Source: Cryptomeria japonica
Lineage: Eukaryota; Streptophyta; Pinopsida; Cupressales; Cupressaceae
Reading direction: 5' to 3'
NCBI RefSeq assembly: GCF_030272615.1
Contig: NC_081409.1
Coordinates: forward strand, 619,904,255 to 619,968,254
Length of the DNA stretch: 64,000 nt
In this document: piece by piece, positions 1 through 11,384 of the stretch
How positions within the stretch are numbered: the first letter of the stretch is position 1
Layout of the letters: each line of letters starts with the position of its first letter
The notes under the pieces: generated by a model
What the model was told of the DNA's origin: nothing
Seen by the model: the letters and a program-made list of their open reading frames with translations, nothing else
The model's database searches: none
Program-made: the position numbers and the translations under genes

Positions 1-985
1 TAATAGCTACAAACACAATATCTTCACTAGCATCATCATCAGATTCTTCATCAGTGATACCACTATCAATAGCAACAATACAATCTCTTTTGCCTTTACC
101 ATTATAATTCTTGAATTTATCTCTCTTGTGTTCATTTTCACCATTAGGACAATTAGCCGCTATGTGACTAATCTTGTTGCATGCAAAACATTTTAAAGGT
201 AATTTACCTCTGTATTTACTAGTGCCTCTAGGCAACTGCTTTGCCAATAATTCTTCAAGCTCCACTAAACTGTCTTCATCATCTGCATCTCTGTTGGATC
301 TAGATTCAAAACCATGACTAGTATCTCTACTTTTTCTCACAGATGGGTTAGAAACAAAAGCTCTAAATGCAGACTCATATTTTTGTACACTACCATCATA
401 ACCATTTAATTCAAAAGCAGTAAGTTTTCCAATGATGGAGTCAAGAGTTACCTTAGTTTTGTCAATGGACTTCAACTCCTGAATAGCTGCAACTCGAATA
501 GCATAGACCGGTAGCAGGGTTTTCAGTACCTTACTGATTACTGTGGCATCTTCCACTTCCCCTCCTACACTCTTAATTTCACGTGCTATCTCTTTTATCC
601 TTTGACCATACTACTAGATATTCTCACCTTCAGACATCCTCATGTCATCAAACTTTCCTCTTAGACTCTCTTCTTTAGCAATCTTAACATGTTTATAACC
701 GCTATAAATCTCTTCAAGTTTTTTCCATACTTCATATGCAGTTTCAAGACCATGAACATCTACATATTCAACATCAGACAGGGAACTAATAATAGCCTCT
801 AATGCTTGATGATTTTATTGTTGTTCTTTCTTCTGATCATCAATCAGAATTCCAGTAGGTGCAATATACTTAGTATCTATATGATCCAAATATTGACTTC
901 CCAGACTCTTGATGTAAATCTTCATTTTGTTGCTCCATATCATATAGTCTTCTTTATTGAACTTCAGACCTTCCTTCTTCATCAT
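1..985 (-). pseudogene. gag: Copia gag (UBN2-type capsid plus one zinc knuckle), decayed, partial
   Basis: Gag packages element RNA in cytoplasmic particles. One minus-strand frame runs from an ATG at 985 to the window edge. The N-terminal half has the tryptophan-poor, charged helical pattern of plant Copia UBN2 capsids, including segments reading EVWKKLEEIYSGYKHVK and ESLRGKFDDMRMSEGE. A canonical CCHC knuckle, CFACNKISHIAANC, lies at 149-190, followed by an acidic Asp/Glu/Ser-rich segment. At least three in-frame stops occur: TAA near 820 and a TAGTAG pair near 612-617. It can therefore no longer make full-length Gag. The start is chosen because it lies just downstream of the primer site. 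Class confidence is high; the exact stop count was read by eye. Confidence 0.85.
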
Positions 986-1041
986 GATCTAGCAGATCTT
1001 TTCCTCAAGTTGTTAGGCTTAGACCTTAGAGGACCTGAGAC

Positions 1042-1053
1042 AATCTGATACCA
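1042..1053 (-). other. Primer-binding site, initiator Met-tRNA (element A)
   Basis: The minus strand reads TGGTATCAGATT two bases inside the LTR end. It matches the plant initiator-Met primer site TGGTATCAGAGC in the first ten bases. It sets the direction of element A and the inner edge of its LTR. Confidence 0.85.
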
Positions 1054-1055
1054 AT

Positions 1056-2500
1056 TGATGGTATGATGAAAGAATAAGTATCTGGTAGATTACTGAGAGG
1101 GGGGGTGAATCAGTAAATAGAAAAATTGATACAAACTTCCCAAACTCAAACTCAAACTTACAAAGTAAACTTATCAATGAAATACCACTATCAATATCAA
1201 TACTCATAAGAATATCGGTTGACTGTTACAACAAATTAACAGTAAACAACATTTAACTTGTAAACATCCAAATGCTTTATCATATGCCAATAATTCATTT
1301 CTCAATGCTTCTGATTATCATACCTTATCAGAAATAGTTAAACAGTTAATCAAATCAACCATAGGATCATAACCACAAAAACATTCACCACATGACACAA
1401 GTATTTATGTGTGGAAAACCCAAATAGGTAAAAACCACGGTGAGATGAGACTCACAAGATAATATCTAAACTCTTATGAACTTCACCCTGTTAGGGGCCA
1501 AGCCTGTTAAAGCTTTTACAAAAGTCTTGTTAAAAACTAATCCTGTTAGGAATCACCCGGTTAAGGAATTGACTACAAATGCCTTGTTAGAAGCAAATAT
1601 CCTGTAAGGAGTAACCTCAGTAGAGGATTTGAAAATCCAATCTAATGGACCACCTTGTTAGAGGATTTATTAAGTGACCAAGCTTGTTAGAGCTTACCTG
1701 GTTACGGGATTTCAATTCTGTTGGAATTGTTAGAAAACAACAGAATTTTCTTCATCTGTCTGAATAGCGCTACATTTGCTTGATCAGATCCATTTAAGCT
1801 TTTAAATGCCTTTACTCAAACTACAGACTTGTTCTCTAGTTCGGCAACCACACACTCAACTGATTTCTACCAATTCTTGCCAACACTAAACAAAACAATT
1901 TCATCGACCTTAAATACAAATCAATTAGGTCGGTAACACAACAAAAAAAAATCTAAACCTCTCATCGAGATTACAAACAAGTCAGTACAAGCATGACCAT
2001 TGGATTTCATAGAATTCTCTACACATCAATCAATAAAACCTCAACCGCTCCTTGATTGCCGCTTCATTGAGCTTAGTAAATCATCACACGCTTTGCATTA
2101 AATGCAATACACTTTGCCGATTCCCTAGACAAGCAATTGTGCCAAAACATTTTGAACTTGTCTTCATACAATGACCTTATGTGTCACCATCATTACCGCT
2201 CAACATCAGATCATAAACTAACATAACCAATTCAACAACCTTAATTGGTTAGGGTTTAACAAAAACAACTGGTAGGGTTTACCGGCTGCATAACATAGAA
2301 AGGGTTTATCCTTTTACTCCGATTACCAGTTAAACTCACAAACTTACATACCGGTTTACAATAACCTTCACTAAGATCTTCCTACCGATTATAAGACAAT
2401 ATAAAAAATAACAATAATATCAGCAATATCATTACCGGTTCAATTGACATCAATGACAACATAACATATCATTAATGCAATCTTCATGCAAATGCCAACA
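1056..2500 (-). repeat. 5' LTR of Copia element A (1445 bp)
   Basis: On the plus strand the LTR begins TGATGG and ends CCAACA, a slightly decayed TGTTGG/CCAACA terminal pair. Near its left end is the G-run module (CTGAGAGGGGGGGTGAATCAG, 1094-1114), and at 1400-1460 the AACCACGGTG-type module seen in the other Copia-like LTRs here. Between about 1485 and 1745 it holds roughly ten degenerate copies of a CCTGTTAGG-like unit spaced 20-40 bp. Much the same array occurs in the LTRs of P2. Only this LTR of element A is in the window. Confidence 0.85.
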
Positions 2501-3101
2501 GAAAGAACAAAGTAAATTATATTTCACAACTAATTATTTTCAATCAAATAGTTGTATGGATAGTGAATTTATAGGTAGCATATACAATATGAAGAGTGCT
2601 TACAAATATGTTTTATTGGCTGGATAAAGAATATTTCCATGGGAATCAAAGCAATCTATTGTGATAATTTCATTAGTAGAAGAAAAGTATGTAGCAGCAA
2701 CATAAATATGTCAACCAATTTTAGATGCATAAAGTATATAAGATTTGTCAAAAAAAATAGGAGAATCCAACATCAATATTTTGTGATAATGAATCAACAA
2801 TTTCATTATTGAAAAAATAATTTTCTTAGAAGAGGATCAACATGTTGATACTAGGTAACATTTATTTAGAGAGATATTAAACAATGGTAAAATCTATTTG
2901 GAGCTCAACACAAATGAAGACTAGTTTTTAAAAGTTTTAACAAAGGCATTTGTAAGTGCATTTTTAATAGGTGAACATGTAAAGATGATAACTCAAAATG
3001 GATAAATTATCCTCTTTTAGGCATCCAAATTGGGATATAAAGATTCATGATTTGGGTGCCCAAGATTGGAAGGAGAAAGGTGGTCCATTGGGAGATCTAA
3101 A
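2501..3101 (+). pseudogene. Old Copia remnant: RNase H end, left part
   Basis: The plus strand keeps the order of a Copia RNase H domain in broken form: an SEFIGS..NMKSAYKYVL segment, KQS.VIIS..E.KYVAA, then FCDNEST. In working elements these are the D-G-K-S-T-S, W-S-K-Q, A-E-Y and D-N motifs. Many stops and shifts are present. After about 2990 the sequence is 3' non-coding and continues after the P1 insertion at 18111. Two more copies of the same lineage lie at 34306-34741 and 41939-42295. The left side is cut by element A. Confidence 0.75.
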
Positions 3102-4351
3102 AGTTAAAATTACTTGTCTATGTTGGCATTAATGTCGATTTGGTGGTCCAAAATGGTCCAGATTGGAGTGGAAGATAGGTATGTATGTTGCAGATAGAAG
3201 ATTCTTGTTGTTCTCAATGTTGTTATTGATGTTGCAGCCTTTTATTGCTCCAGAATTATGTATTGACAATATGAGAATGTGTATCTAGATGTGCGAGTTT
3301 TGGAGTTGGTTATGCCATTTGACTCTACACTCCATAAGTCGTTCTTCAGATGTTGTTCTCTAGTTGTATGTTTGAGTACGTAGTGATGAGAAGATTCTTG
3401 TGCCCTAGTTCCCTCTAGTTATTTTAATTTTTGGTGATACTCATTTGATGATTTGTCTGTCATGTCTTGAATCTTGCAATGCTGGCTTGGATCATGATTA
3501 TTGTCTCTCGATCTTAACTATGATCTATCTTGGTTCATTTTTCTTCAAATGTTCTACTTTGTGCACCAATGACTACAAAATCTAGTTAGCGTGTTCTTTT
3601 AGCATTTTGAGGATATGTTTATTTTGAGCTTGTCCGACATAGAAATTTGATGTCTTGATCTGATGATTTCAGCGTGTATCTTGATCGTTGAAGTGTTACT
3701 TTGGATAAATGTTCTTGAGGCTAGCCTAATATATATTTTTAATTGACACACACATATATATGTAGGTTCTCTTGTTTGTAATAATGATTGTAGTAGCATG
3801 TGATTATGAAAGTATAAGAAGGATATATTATGAAGGAGAAGGAAAGCAGGAGTGAAGGATAAAGTTGTAAGCATTAGAGTTGATTCAATGTGGGAAAATT
3901 GGTACAGTCATATAGTGAATTTTTTTGTAGAGGTTGTTAATTGGATCTACTGCAAGCAATAAGTATATTGCTAGAGATTTAACTAGAACCAATTCCATGC
4001 ACGTGTAGATGAAATTTTCTCATTTCACTCCTTTTTGGCAGTAAGCCATTGTATCAGAGCAATAAGCTCTCCAGGTAGTGAGCCCTTTGATAGTGAGTCA
4101 GTTTTTGTAATCCCATATAACTAGTTATGTTTTCATGAGATTTAACTCTCTCCATGTTTTTTCCCTTATTGGATTTTCCATGTATAAAAATCTAGTGTAT
4201 CTTGTGTGGTTGTGCTATGTTCAATTTTTCATTTCAAGGTTAATTAAGATTAAGTTAAGTTTTAGAACATCAATATATTATGAGTTTTAGTTTTATAAGC
4301 TAGAGGAATATTGATTCACCCCCTCCTCTTAGTATTTTGGTCTATTCAACA
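3102..4351 (+). repeat. 5' LTR of P1 (1250 bp)
   Basis: The 3' LTR begins TGTTAGAATTAC; this copy begins AGTTAAAATTAC, with the terminal TG decayed. It ends TTCAACA, two bases before the primer site. It contains the C-run module near its 3' end (ATTCACCCCCTCCTCTTAG, 4314-4332) and the TTTTTCCCTTATTGGATTTTCC module (about 4158-4180) typical of the U5 side in these LTRs. It has only about four CA units where the 3' LTR has nineteen. Confidence 0.9.
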
Positions 4352-4353
4352 AT

Positions 4354-4365
4354 TGGTATCAGAGC
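4354..4365 (+). other. Primer-binding site, initiator Met-tRNA (P1)
   Basis: TGGTATCAGAGC, an exact match to the plant initiator-Met primer site, two bases after the 5' LTR. Confidence 0.92.
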
Positions 4366-4420
4366 CTAGTCCCTTGATGCTACTTTCTTAAGTGCTTGAT
4401 GAAGATCTTGATTTGAACAA

Positions 4421-5808
4421 ATGACTCCTATAGAAACAGATGGAGAATATCAATTGGATAAAGAATTGAATACAACCATTGAAGATCTTGAAAGCGTGGA
4501 ATCCGATAATGAATAATTGAAAGAGAATGTGAAGGTAGAGAATGAATGTGTGAAGAAACTAAGAGATCGTATCTGAAAGTTTGAAGCAAGACATCAAGAG
4601 GTTAACAAGGAATTGAAGTAAGTGAATATGACTATTGTGAACTTAAAATAAAAACTAGAGAAAAGCAGGAAAGTGGAAGAAAGCTTGAAGAGTGCAATTA
4701 ATCTGATGGCTAAAGAAAATGGAAAGTTAGAGTAAGAATTGCAAAAGATAAATTCAAAAGAAAGATTTAGTGAAAGTAGTGTGTTATTAGCTCAACTATT
4801 GTTAATGCAAAAATCTCACAAGGAAGGATTAGGATTTACCTGTTAGGGTTTAAGCAGATCTAGAGAAAATACAAATTAATAATTATATGCAAATACAAAC
4901 ACAAAAAATGAAGAAAAATACATAACACAGAGATTTAACGTGGTTCACCCAAGAGGGCTACATCCAGAGAACACAACCATCTAATCTTTTCTTATTATCT
5001 AGTAAAATCAGTACAACACCACTATAATGCCTTTTTATATTACAGCCACTTATAACATGAAATTTTAGGGCAACATACAAAGTTATCTCTTTTTAAGGTT
5101 TTTTTCAATAGTTTTTTTTCAACAAAAATGATAAAAAAAATTCCTCGGGGGTTGCGCCTTCAAACCCTAGCGAGGATACATAACAAGTGTACAATGCTTG
5201 CATGATCATTCACCACGTATCAACAATCTCCCACTTGGAGACTGATCAGGGTCCACACCAAACATTATTGGTGTTTTTTCAAAAGAAAAATGTAAAGTGA
5301 AAGAAAAGATGGAGACTGAAAAGAAGATCAAAGTTGGAAACAAAGTTCGGAATCCCATACCTACTACCAATAGAACTTTGATTCGACAACCTAATTCTCA
5401 AAGGTACTCATCATTTAATGGCTATTGTTTTTAGTACAATTATTTTGGACATAAAACTATAGAATGTAGAAGAAATGTAAATGAAAATATTAAATAGTTT
5501 GGATGTGGAAATTTTGGACATAAGGCTAATAATTGTAATAATAAAGTTATGAGAAGAAGTTATAGACCACTTGTGAATGAAATAAATGGATCACATGTGA
5601 ATATGCCCTTTCAAGGTTATTGTCATATATGCTATAAATTTGGTCATAAAGCTAATTAGTGTAGATCTAGAGTGAATTTAGTAAATTCAGGGTAGAGGAA
5701 TGGAAAGTGCTACAGTTGCAACAAGTATGGACATTTTTCTAACAAATGTAGGAACGTAAATTCTCCAATGAAATCAAATGAAGTTAAGAAGAAGAATGTC
5801 ATGGTTTG
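4421..5808 (+). pseudogene. P1 ORF1: coiled coil plus four CCHC zinc knuckles, decayed and interrupted
   Basis: This is the likely nucleocapsid-type protein of P1. From an ATG at 4421 the frame is rich in Glu, Lys, Leu and Asn with heptad spacing, so a coiled coil is expected. After the inserted LTR fragment it resumes near 5280 with a basic stretch and then four knuckles between about 5426 and 5755, such as CHICYKFGHKAN and CYSCNKYGHFSNKC. A Ser/Ala-rich tail with a Leu-Gly-Gly segment follows. About ten in-frame stops are present, many at positions where the P4 copy has Gln. It has no UBN2 capsid domain, unlike element A. It is homologous to P2, P3 and P4 ORF1. RNA binding is inferred from the knuckles. 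Confidence 0.75.
4841..5278 (-). mobile_element. Copia-type LTR plus short internal end, minus orientation, in P1 ORF1
   Basis: A 385-bp unit (4841-5225) begins TGTTAGGGTTT and ends ATCAACA. It holds the AACGTGGTTCACCC module common in Copia LTRs. It is followed by ATCTCCCACTTGGAG, which on the minus strand is a purine tract abutting the LTR. About 50 bp later P1 coding sequence resumes. So this is the 3' LTR and purine tract of a minus-strand element whose remainder is missing. No target duplication could be matched. The right border is estimated from the point where homology to P4 ORF1 resumes. Confidence 0.6.
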
Positions 5809-6026
5809 AAAAAGGAAGGAATCTACTCAGTCTGGTGCAGCTGAGTCAGGTGTTGGTGCTTCTTCCTCTACAAATTCATCTAGTAGCCTTGACTTAGGGG
5901 GAGTTACAAAGACAAATCTATCAATACTACCTCAAGTGAAAAAGATTCATTATGATTATACTATTGTTTTTGTTGTATGCCTCGGTGGATTGCCTATGTT
6001 TTATTTCAAATAATGGATGATGTCAC
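5809..6026 (+). other. P1 spacer between ORF1 and the P2 insertion
   Basis: It carries the Ser-rich tail of ORF1 and about 100 bp with no convincing frame. The last five bases (GTCAC, 6022-6026) are the left copy of the P2 target duplication. Confidence 0.5.
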
Positions 6027-7213
6027 TGTTAGGATTAACCAGTGATAGAGAGGGGAGGGTGAATCAGTATAAATAATTTATACACAATTCAAACATTCAA
6101 GATGACTGGTCTGCAACTATCCTTCAAAATTAACTTAAGAATTGCATAAAACATGAAATCAGAGAACATCAAGGAAAAGAGATTTGCATGCACAAATAAG
6201 CATCACATAACACTAGCAATTATGTGTGGAAACCCTTGGTTAGAGGAAGAAAACCATGGTGGGGATAACCCACAATCTCTTTTACTATTGTGAAAAAGAG
6301 TGCCCTATTAAGAGCTTACAACTAGTTCTTTCTGAGAACATCACCCTTTTAGAAGTGATTGGTATCCGGTTAAGAATGCCTTAGAACCTATTAAAGTTCA
6401 CCTTGCTAGAGGATTTTACAACTTCATATCTAAAGTAACTCGGTTAAGGTCCACCCTGTTAAGGGATTTACAATGCTGCAATTGTTAGAAGGAAACAAAG
6501 ATGAATGATCTATCTGATGACACTACCTTTGTCTCATATATCCGCTTTGCATGCTCTGTTCAACTGATCATTGTCGGCTTCATCGATTCATACATGTATT
6601 TGTTATACTATGTTCTGCTCCCCCTGGTTACATTCACACGGATCTTTTTCACACTGACAACAACATAATCAGAATGAATTATGTGGATATATTAGCCTTT
6701 AGTTCTGACACTTTCCCTCCAAAAATTAGATTCAAAATTTTGTTGTCACGCCTTAAATTTCTCTTCAAAAATCATTCCAGGAATAATGGGTCAAGACAAT
6801 CGTTCATGCCGATAAGTCCACCGGTTGAAAACATAAGACTATTGGTTAAACTAGATGTTATCTAGGTCTATCAGTTGAGACTCCTATATTGTCGATTGTC
6901 GCCTATGTACTGGTCCGATTCTTCTTAACCGGTTTCCTCCTGTATATCGGTCTACTCACTGCTTATCATGTTTCCCCCTGTATGCCAGTCTACTCACTGC
7001 TTAGCCAGTTACCTCCTATAAACCAGTCTACTTACTGCTTACCCAATTAACCCTTGTATACCGGTCTACTCATTGCCAATAAAAATAAGGACTCTTGTTC
7101 TTCACCGGTTACCCTTTACTGCTTTACCGATGGATTGTGGAAACTTACAAGATGATGTTTCCAACAATGACAACCATTTCACCGGTCATAAAAAATGCAT
7201 CATAATGCCAACA
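6027..7213 (-). repeat. 3' LTR of P2 (1187 bp)
   Basis: It begins TGTTAGGATTAACC and ends AATGCCAACA on the plus strand, matching 13513-14662 along its length with moderate divergence. The right part (about 6890-7070) has four degenerate units of the form CCGGTCTACTCACTGCTTA. The adjacent inner sequence (7214-7230) is only weakly purine-rich on the minus strand. A better tract, AACTCCCCCTTTTGAC, lies at 7275-7290. Confidence 0.9.
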
Positions 7214-7718
7214 AACTCCATTTTGGGATGTGTCGGTTTTGACCCCTGTTTCATCTACCTCATGTACATATACAAACTCCCCCTTTTGACATCAATGGAA
7301 AAGAATATACAAAAGGATTTATGAAAGTAAAGAAAAAATATCTTTGAAATTTTCTTTTGCAGCTTGCAAAGAGGATTGCCATGAAGACTTCACTTGTTTC
7401 ATGGTGTTGCAGTGTCCATGCAAAAATGTAACAAAATCCTCCATTTGATCTACTGACTTACAATCAGGTGCACTTATCATGCCTTCTGCTTCTTTGACAT
7501 TTCTTTATATGAAATCAATGATCGGTGCAAGGTAGCACTATAGCTCTAGCACAATAAGATCTCATTTATCCTCTTCCTCTTTTAACTCTTTGATTTCATG
7601 ATTAACTATTTGACCTTTCCACTAAAGGTCGTTACAGAGCTGGTTAGAAAATCAAAAGAACCTATTAGATCTTGGCTTTCCCTTTGAGTCTGATCTCTTT
7701 TACCTTTAAGATCTTGGA

Positions 7719-10712
7719 TTAAATCGGTGAAGATCTGGTGAAGTTTGATGACTTGACAAATAATTGGCCAACTTCCAGTAGAATGGATTTGACCTCTTCA
7801 GTGCTGGTGGAGAGAGCAACTTTGCCAATTGATATGTGTTCCATTAAATTTTCACCTCTCTTTGTTTCATATTGTCTAAGTGCAACCTTCTCCAAATTGG
7901 TTGCCTCTGAACTGATTTCTTTGACAAGAGTTCCAAACTGATCAATTATGGGTGCATTGTCATCAACAACAATGTCAGGAATGAGATCAGATAAAATGGT
8001 TTTTGCAATATTAAGAATTTTGGTCTTCTTTCTCTTTTCTCTAAGTTTTGCCTTTTCAACTTGAAGTTTCAATTTTTCAGAAACTTTCATTAATTGTTTA
8101 GGGGTCATCTTCTTTATGTCGATTACAGAGTCTTCCTCTTCTTCCTCCTCTGTTTCTTCATCCTTAACCTCAGAGCTAGCTACGGTGGTGAAATTAATTT
8201 TCTTCTTTTCACTCTCCTTTTCTAAATCTAACTTCTTCTTTACCAAAGGAGTGTCCACCACTATTTTCTTGGTCTCCTCTATTTCTGTCATCTCTTCTTG
8301 CTTCTTTTCTACTTCCTTCTATTTTTCTTCCTTCTCCTCTATTTCTATCATCTCTTTTTGCTTCTTTTATACTTCCCTCTATTTTTCTTCCTTCTCCACT
8401 GTTTCCTTTTTCTCTGATAAAAGGGGTTCACTGACAGTAGGATTTATTGTTACTGAAGTTTTGTGAGGTGTATCTTCATAAGGTATATCTTCAACTATAA
8501 CTTCATCTACATCGGGATGCTTGGTTTCAATGGTTTCCTTTACCAGTCAAACACCAATATCAATAGTTTCAATGGATGTTGATTTGTGTTCAACTGGTTT
8601 CTCTACATCCTTAGTCAGATTAGGAATGTCTTTACCTTTCCCTTTGCCAAGAGCAGTTGCACCTTGGTCCTGCATTGTTCCCTTTGCTATTTATTCTTCA
8701 ACTTCCTTTTTCCCGCTCAAGATTGTCTTCCACAAGGTAGCACCCTCATCATGCACACCTTGGCCATCTCCTATTGCCACTCTCCCTATCTCGTTCCTTA
8801 TCTTAAAACATTGAATACATGCTTCTACCAATATAGATGCTTGATTATAATCAAGCTCATGTTGCACTTCCAAGAGTTCTTTAATCATGTGCTCTTTCTC
8901 AATAGCTAAAGTTGTTTTCCATCTCCATTCAATTTGATCTTGCAAATCTAATGGAACTATTCCATATAGTTCAGTGTGAGTTCTACAAAACTTATGCATG
9001 TTCCACATAAGTGCGTCTTCAATTTTTCTTTTGTCTTCCTTGTTGCAGAGGGGATATTTTCTCCCAACACCGGATAGACCTCCAAATTCTTTGATCCCAT
9101 GAAACAATTCATCAACAATTGGAAGTACATTTCTACCACTTCTTCGGACTTCTTTTATTTCCACAGCAAATTGGGTGTCAGTGTTATCACCCTCCTTTTC
9201 ATATTTCTTTGGCTTCTTATTAGCCTTTGTGTCAACTGTTCCTTCATGTTTTTTCTTCCTAGCATATGTTACTCCTACCGGTCTATATTTACCTGGTGAA
9301 GATGCAAGAGTATCTATTTCCTATTATTTTGTATATGATGTTGGCTTGCTAGTTGCAGCACCCTTCAATTTTGCCTTTGACATTTTCTTCTTTTCTCCTG
9401 TTTGTTCTTTAACTTTGGTTGATTTGGCCCCTATCTGTTCACTAGTACTGGTGGAATTAGTGGCACCGGATTCTTCTCCATACTTTTTGTCTAGTGTATC
9501 AATCATTTTCCTTACTTTCCTTTGTATGATTGACTCCTTAAGTTCTTGTTTTATTTTGGATCTTGCCTCCTCATAAGTACCAAATTTCTTTGCTTTTATG
9601 TCCACCGATTTAGATAGTAACATGTTTGCATACACCTTAGTAATGTCTACTTCGACCTCATAACCCATGGCACATATCCAAAAGGTTCTAGGTTGAATCG
9701 CTTGTATTATGCAACAATAGATGTCAACTAGAAAACAAATGTTGTCCTTATACTTCTAAACTATACCGGTTGGGATTCTCTATCTTTTGTGCATCCTGAT
9801 TTGGAATTCTTTAAAATATCCCCACATTGTTTCTCCAAACCTATCTCCTAAATCGCTAATCATCTCAGCTATTTGAACCATGATAGGTTTTTCTTCAGAC
9901 CACACTACATTACCATTATAGAGAAATAAGTTTTGCACATAGAAAAATATACATACTAGTAATGAGCCATATTTGTATGATTGCTTCTTGCCCTTTTTAA
10001 TTTGCTCCATGTTCACCAGAAATTTACTTCTGATCATTTCACAAATATCATATGTTGCATCCTCCTTGATGATTCGATAGGCTGCATGTATAGCACCTCT
10101 CGGCACACTGTTCATGCGGATTGATTGATAGACCCTATAACCCAACACTGCGGAAGAAAACCTCACTTTTGCATCCTCAATATGAGCAATTATCATTGCT
10201 CTACTATCACATCAGAATTTGGTCAATCGGGTGACTTCAGTAGATGATATTGTTCTTAGGGTTAGTGCTTCACCGGTTGCGCTAAACCCTATTACTCTAT
10301 TAATTACATCCTTTGTAATCTTGATCAGTTCTTCAGCTTCCAGCCATAGAAATTGATCATGTACTCTACTTAAGACATACCTAACCCAATCGGTGTGAAA
10401 TTTATCAAGAAAGTCAACGTCATTCGATAAACCCTTGGTCTTTAGATGCGATTTTTTTGCCTTCAACAGATCATGATTACAGAACCCTTTGAGTTCACTT
10501 TGAATAAATTTGTCTCCAAGGTCTTCAAGCTTGAAATGGATAAAGGAACGGATATCTTCTACCAGTAACACACCGGAGGGCACAGATGATAGGGCACCAG
10601 TCATGTCGATCTCTCTAGCCTTCGTAGGATGAAGTTTGAACTTGGGTTGTGGTTCCTTAAGTGCTTCAACCAATACAGGATTCAGTACGGATGCTGCCAT
10701 GATGAAATTCAA
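7719..10712 (-). pseudogene. P2 ORF2: unknown protein of about 998 codons, a few in-frame stops
   Basis: All five long open segments between 10712 and 7719 lie in one minus-strand frame and are separated only by stop codons (near 10210, 9777, 9745, 9320, 8690, 8530 and 8380-8320), so this was one ORF. The start is ATG 10712 or the in-frame ATG at 10700. Domain 1 (10700-10212) has the segments VRYVLSRVHDQFLWLE and ITKDVINRVIGFSATGE. Domain 2 (10196-9780) contains YDICEMIRSKFLVNMEQIKK. A Lys/Ser/Thr-rich linker follows, then a helical segment (9164-8691), a very acidic and Lys-rich segment, an MTPKQL motif and a coiled coil to 7719. P1, P3, P4 and P5 carry parts of the same protein. I do not recognise it. 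Domain 1 recalls the plant transposon-protein domains found next to retroelements, but that is a weak impression. Confidence 0.75.
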
Positions 10713-11384
10713 ATAAATTATTCAAAACAGAGTTTGATTACCTAGATTATCTTCTCCCTTAGAGTTGCCAATCACCACTATAACACTGCTTGATCACTTC
10801 GTACAAATAGCACTAGAAATATTTTGATCACCTGTAAAGGTCACATGAGAGCTCATGAATGTTCACAAGAAAGAAAGGTAAATGAAATGTATCGACATTT
10901 CTTTATTTATCCATTAAGATTTATCGGTGCTTCAATGCAACGACTAGTTTGTGTAATTTTAATCATTTACAACTTAAGGTACACCAATTTACTTTTTACT
11001 GGTTGCTTATTACTGATACCCATACACAGACAACATTTACACTAGCCCTCAGAAACATTTACCAAAAATGAGATTTAAACAAACTTTTATGCATCTAAAC
11101 TATGCAAATAGATATAACCTCATATCGGTCAAGGGGATTCAATAATGATCTTGCCATATGAGCTCCCCCTGAGCATCGGTATGCCTAGTTTGAAGAGGAA
11201 TAGTCATCACCAATGGATGATGACTTAGTTTTAGAATGAATTTCTCCTTCCTTTCTTTCTTCCTTCTTAATCCATGTCTTTTTCATTTCATTTCTCGCTT
11301 CTTCAATTGTCGTCTTTCCTTTCAGGTCATTTTGCCTTTTTTTTTCTTATCAAACCGAGTCATTCCTTCAGATCGGTTATAGGA

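Larger units (their letters stand above)
1..2500 (-). mobile_element. Ty1/Copia element A, 5' part (gag, PBS, 5' LTR), runs off the left edge
   Basis: Read on the minus strand the order is 5' LTR (2500 to 1056), a Met-tRNA primer-binding site, then gag towards position 1. This is the normal 5' end of a Copia element. The rest of pol and the 3' LTR lie left of the window. On the right the element abuts an old Copia RNase H remnant at 2501, so it inserted there. The target duplication (GAAAG or similar) cannot be tested without the left end. Boundaries are seen; the Copia class follows from the gag type. Confidence 0.85.

Noticed and set aside
4354-4365. Initiator-Met tRNA gene fragments at each TGGTATCAGAGC
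   Set aside because: Only 12 bases match and all sit against LTR ends; they are primer-binding sites.
8116-9576. Plus-strand frames rich in Ser, Phe and Cys (8116-8466, 8521-8909, 9099-9576) as membrane proteins
   Set aside because: They are antisense shadows of the Lys/Glu/Asp-rich ORF2 of P2, which has homologues at four other places.
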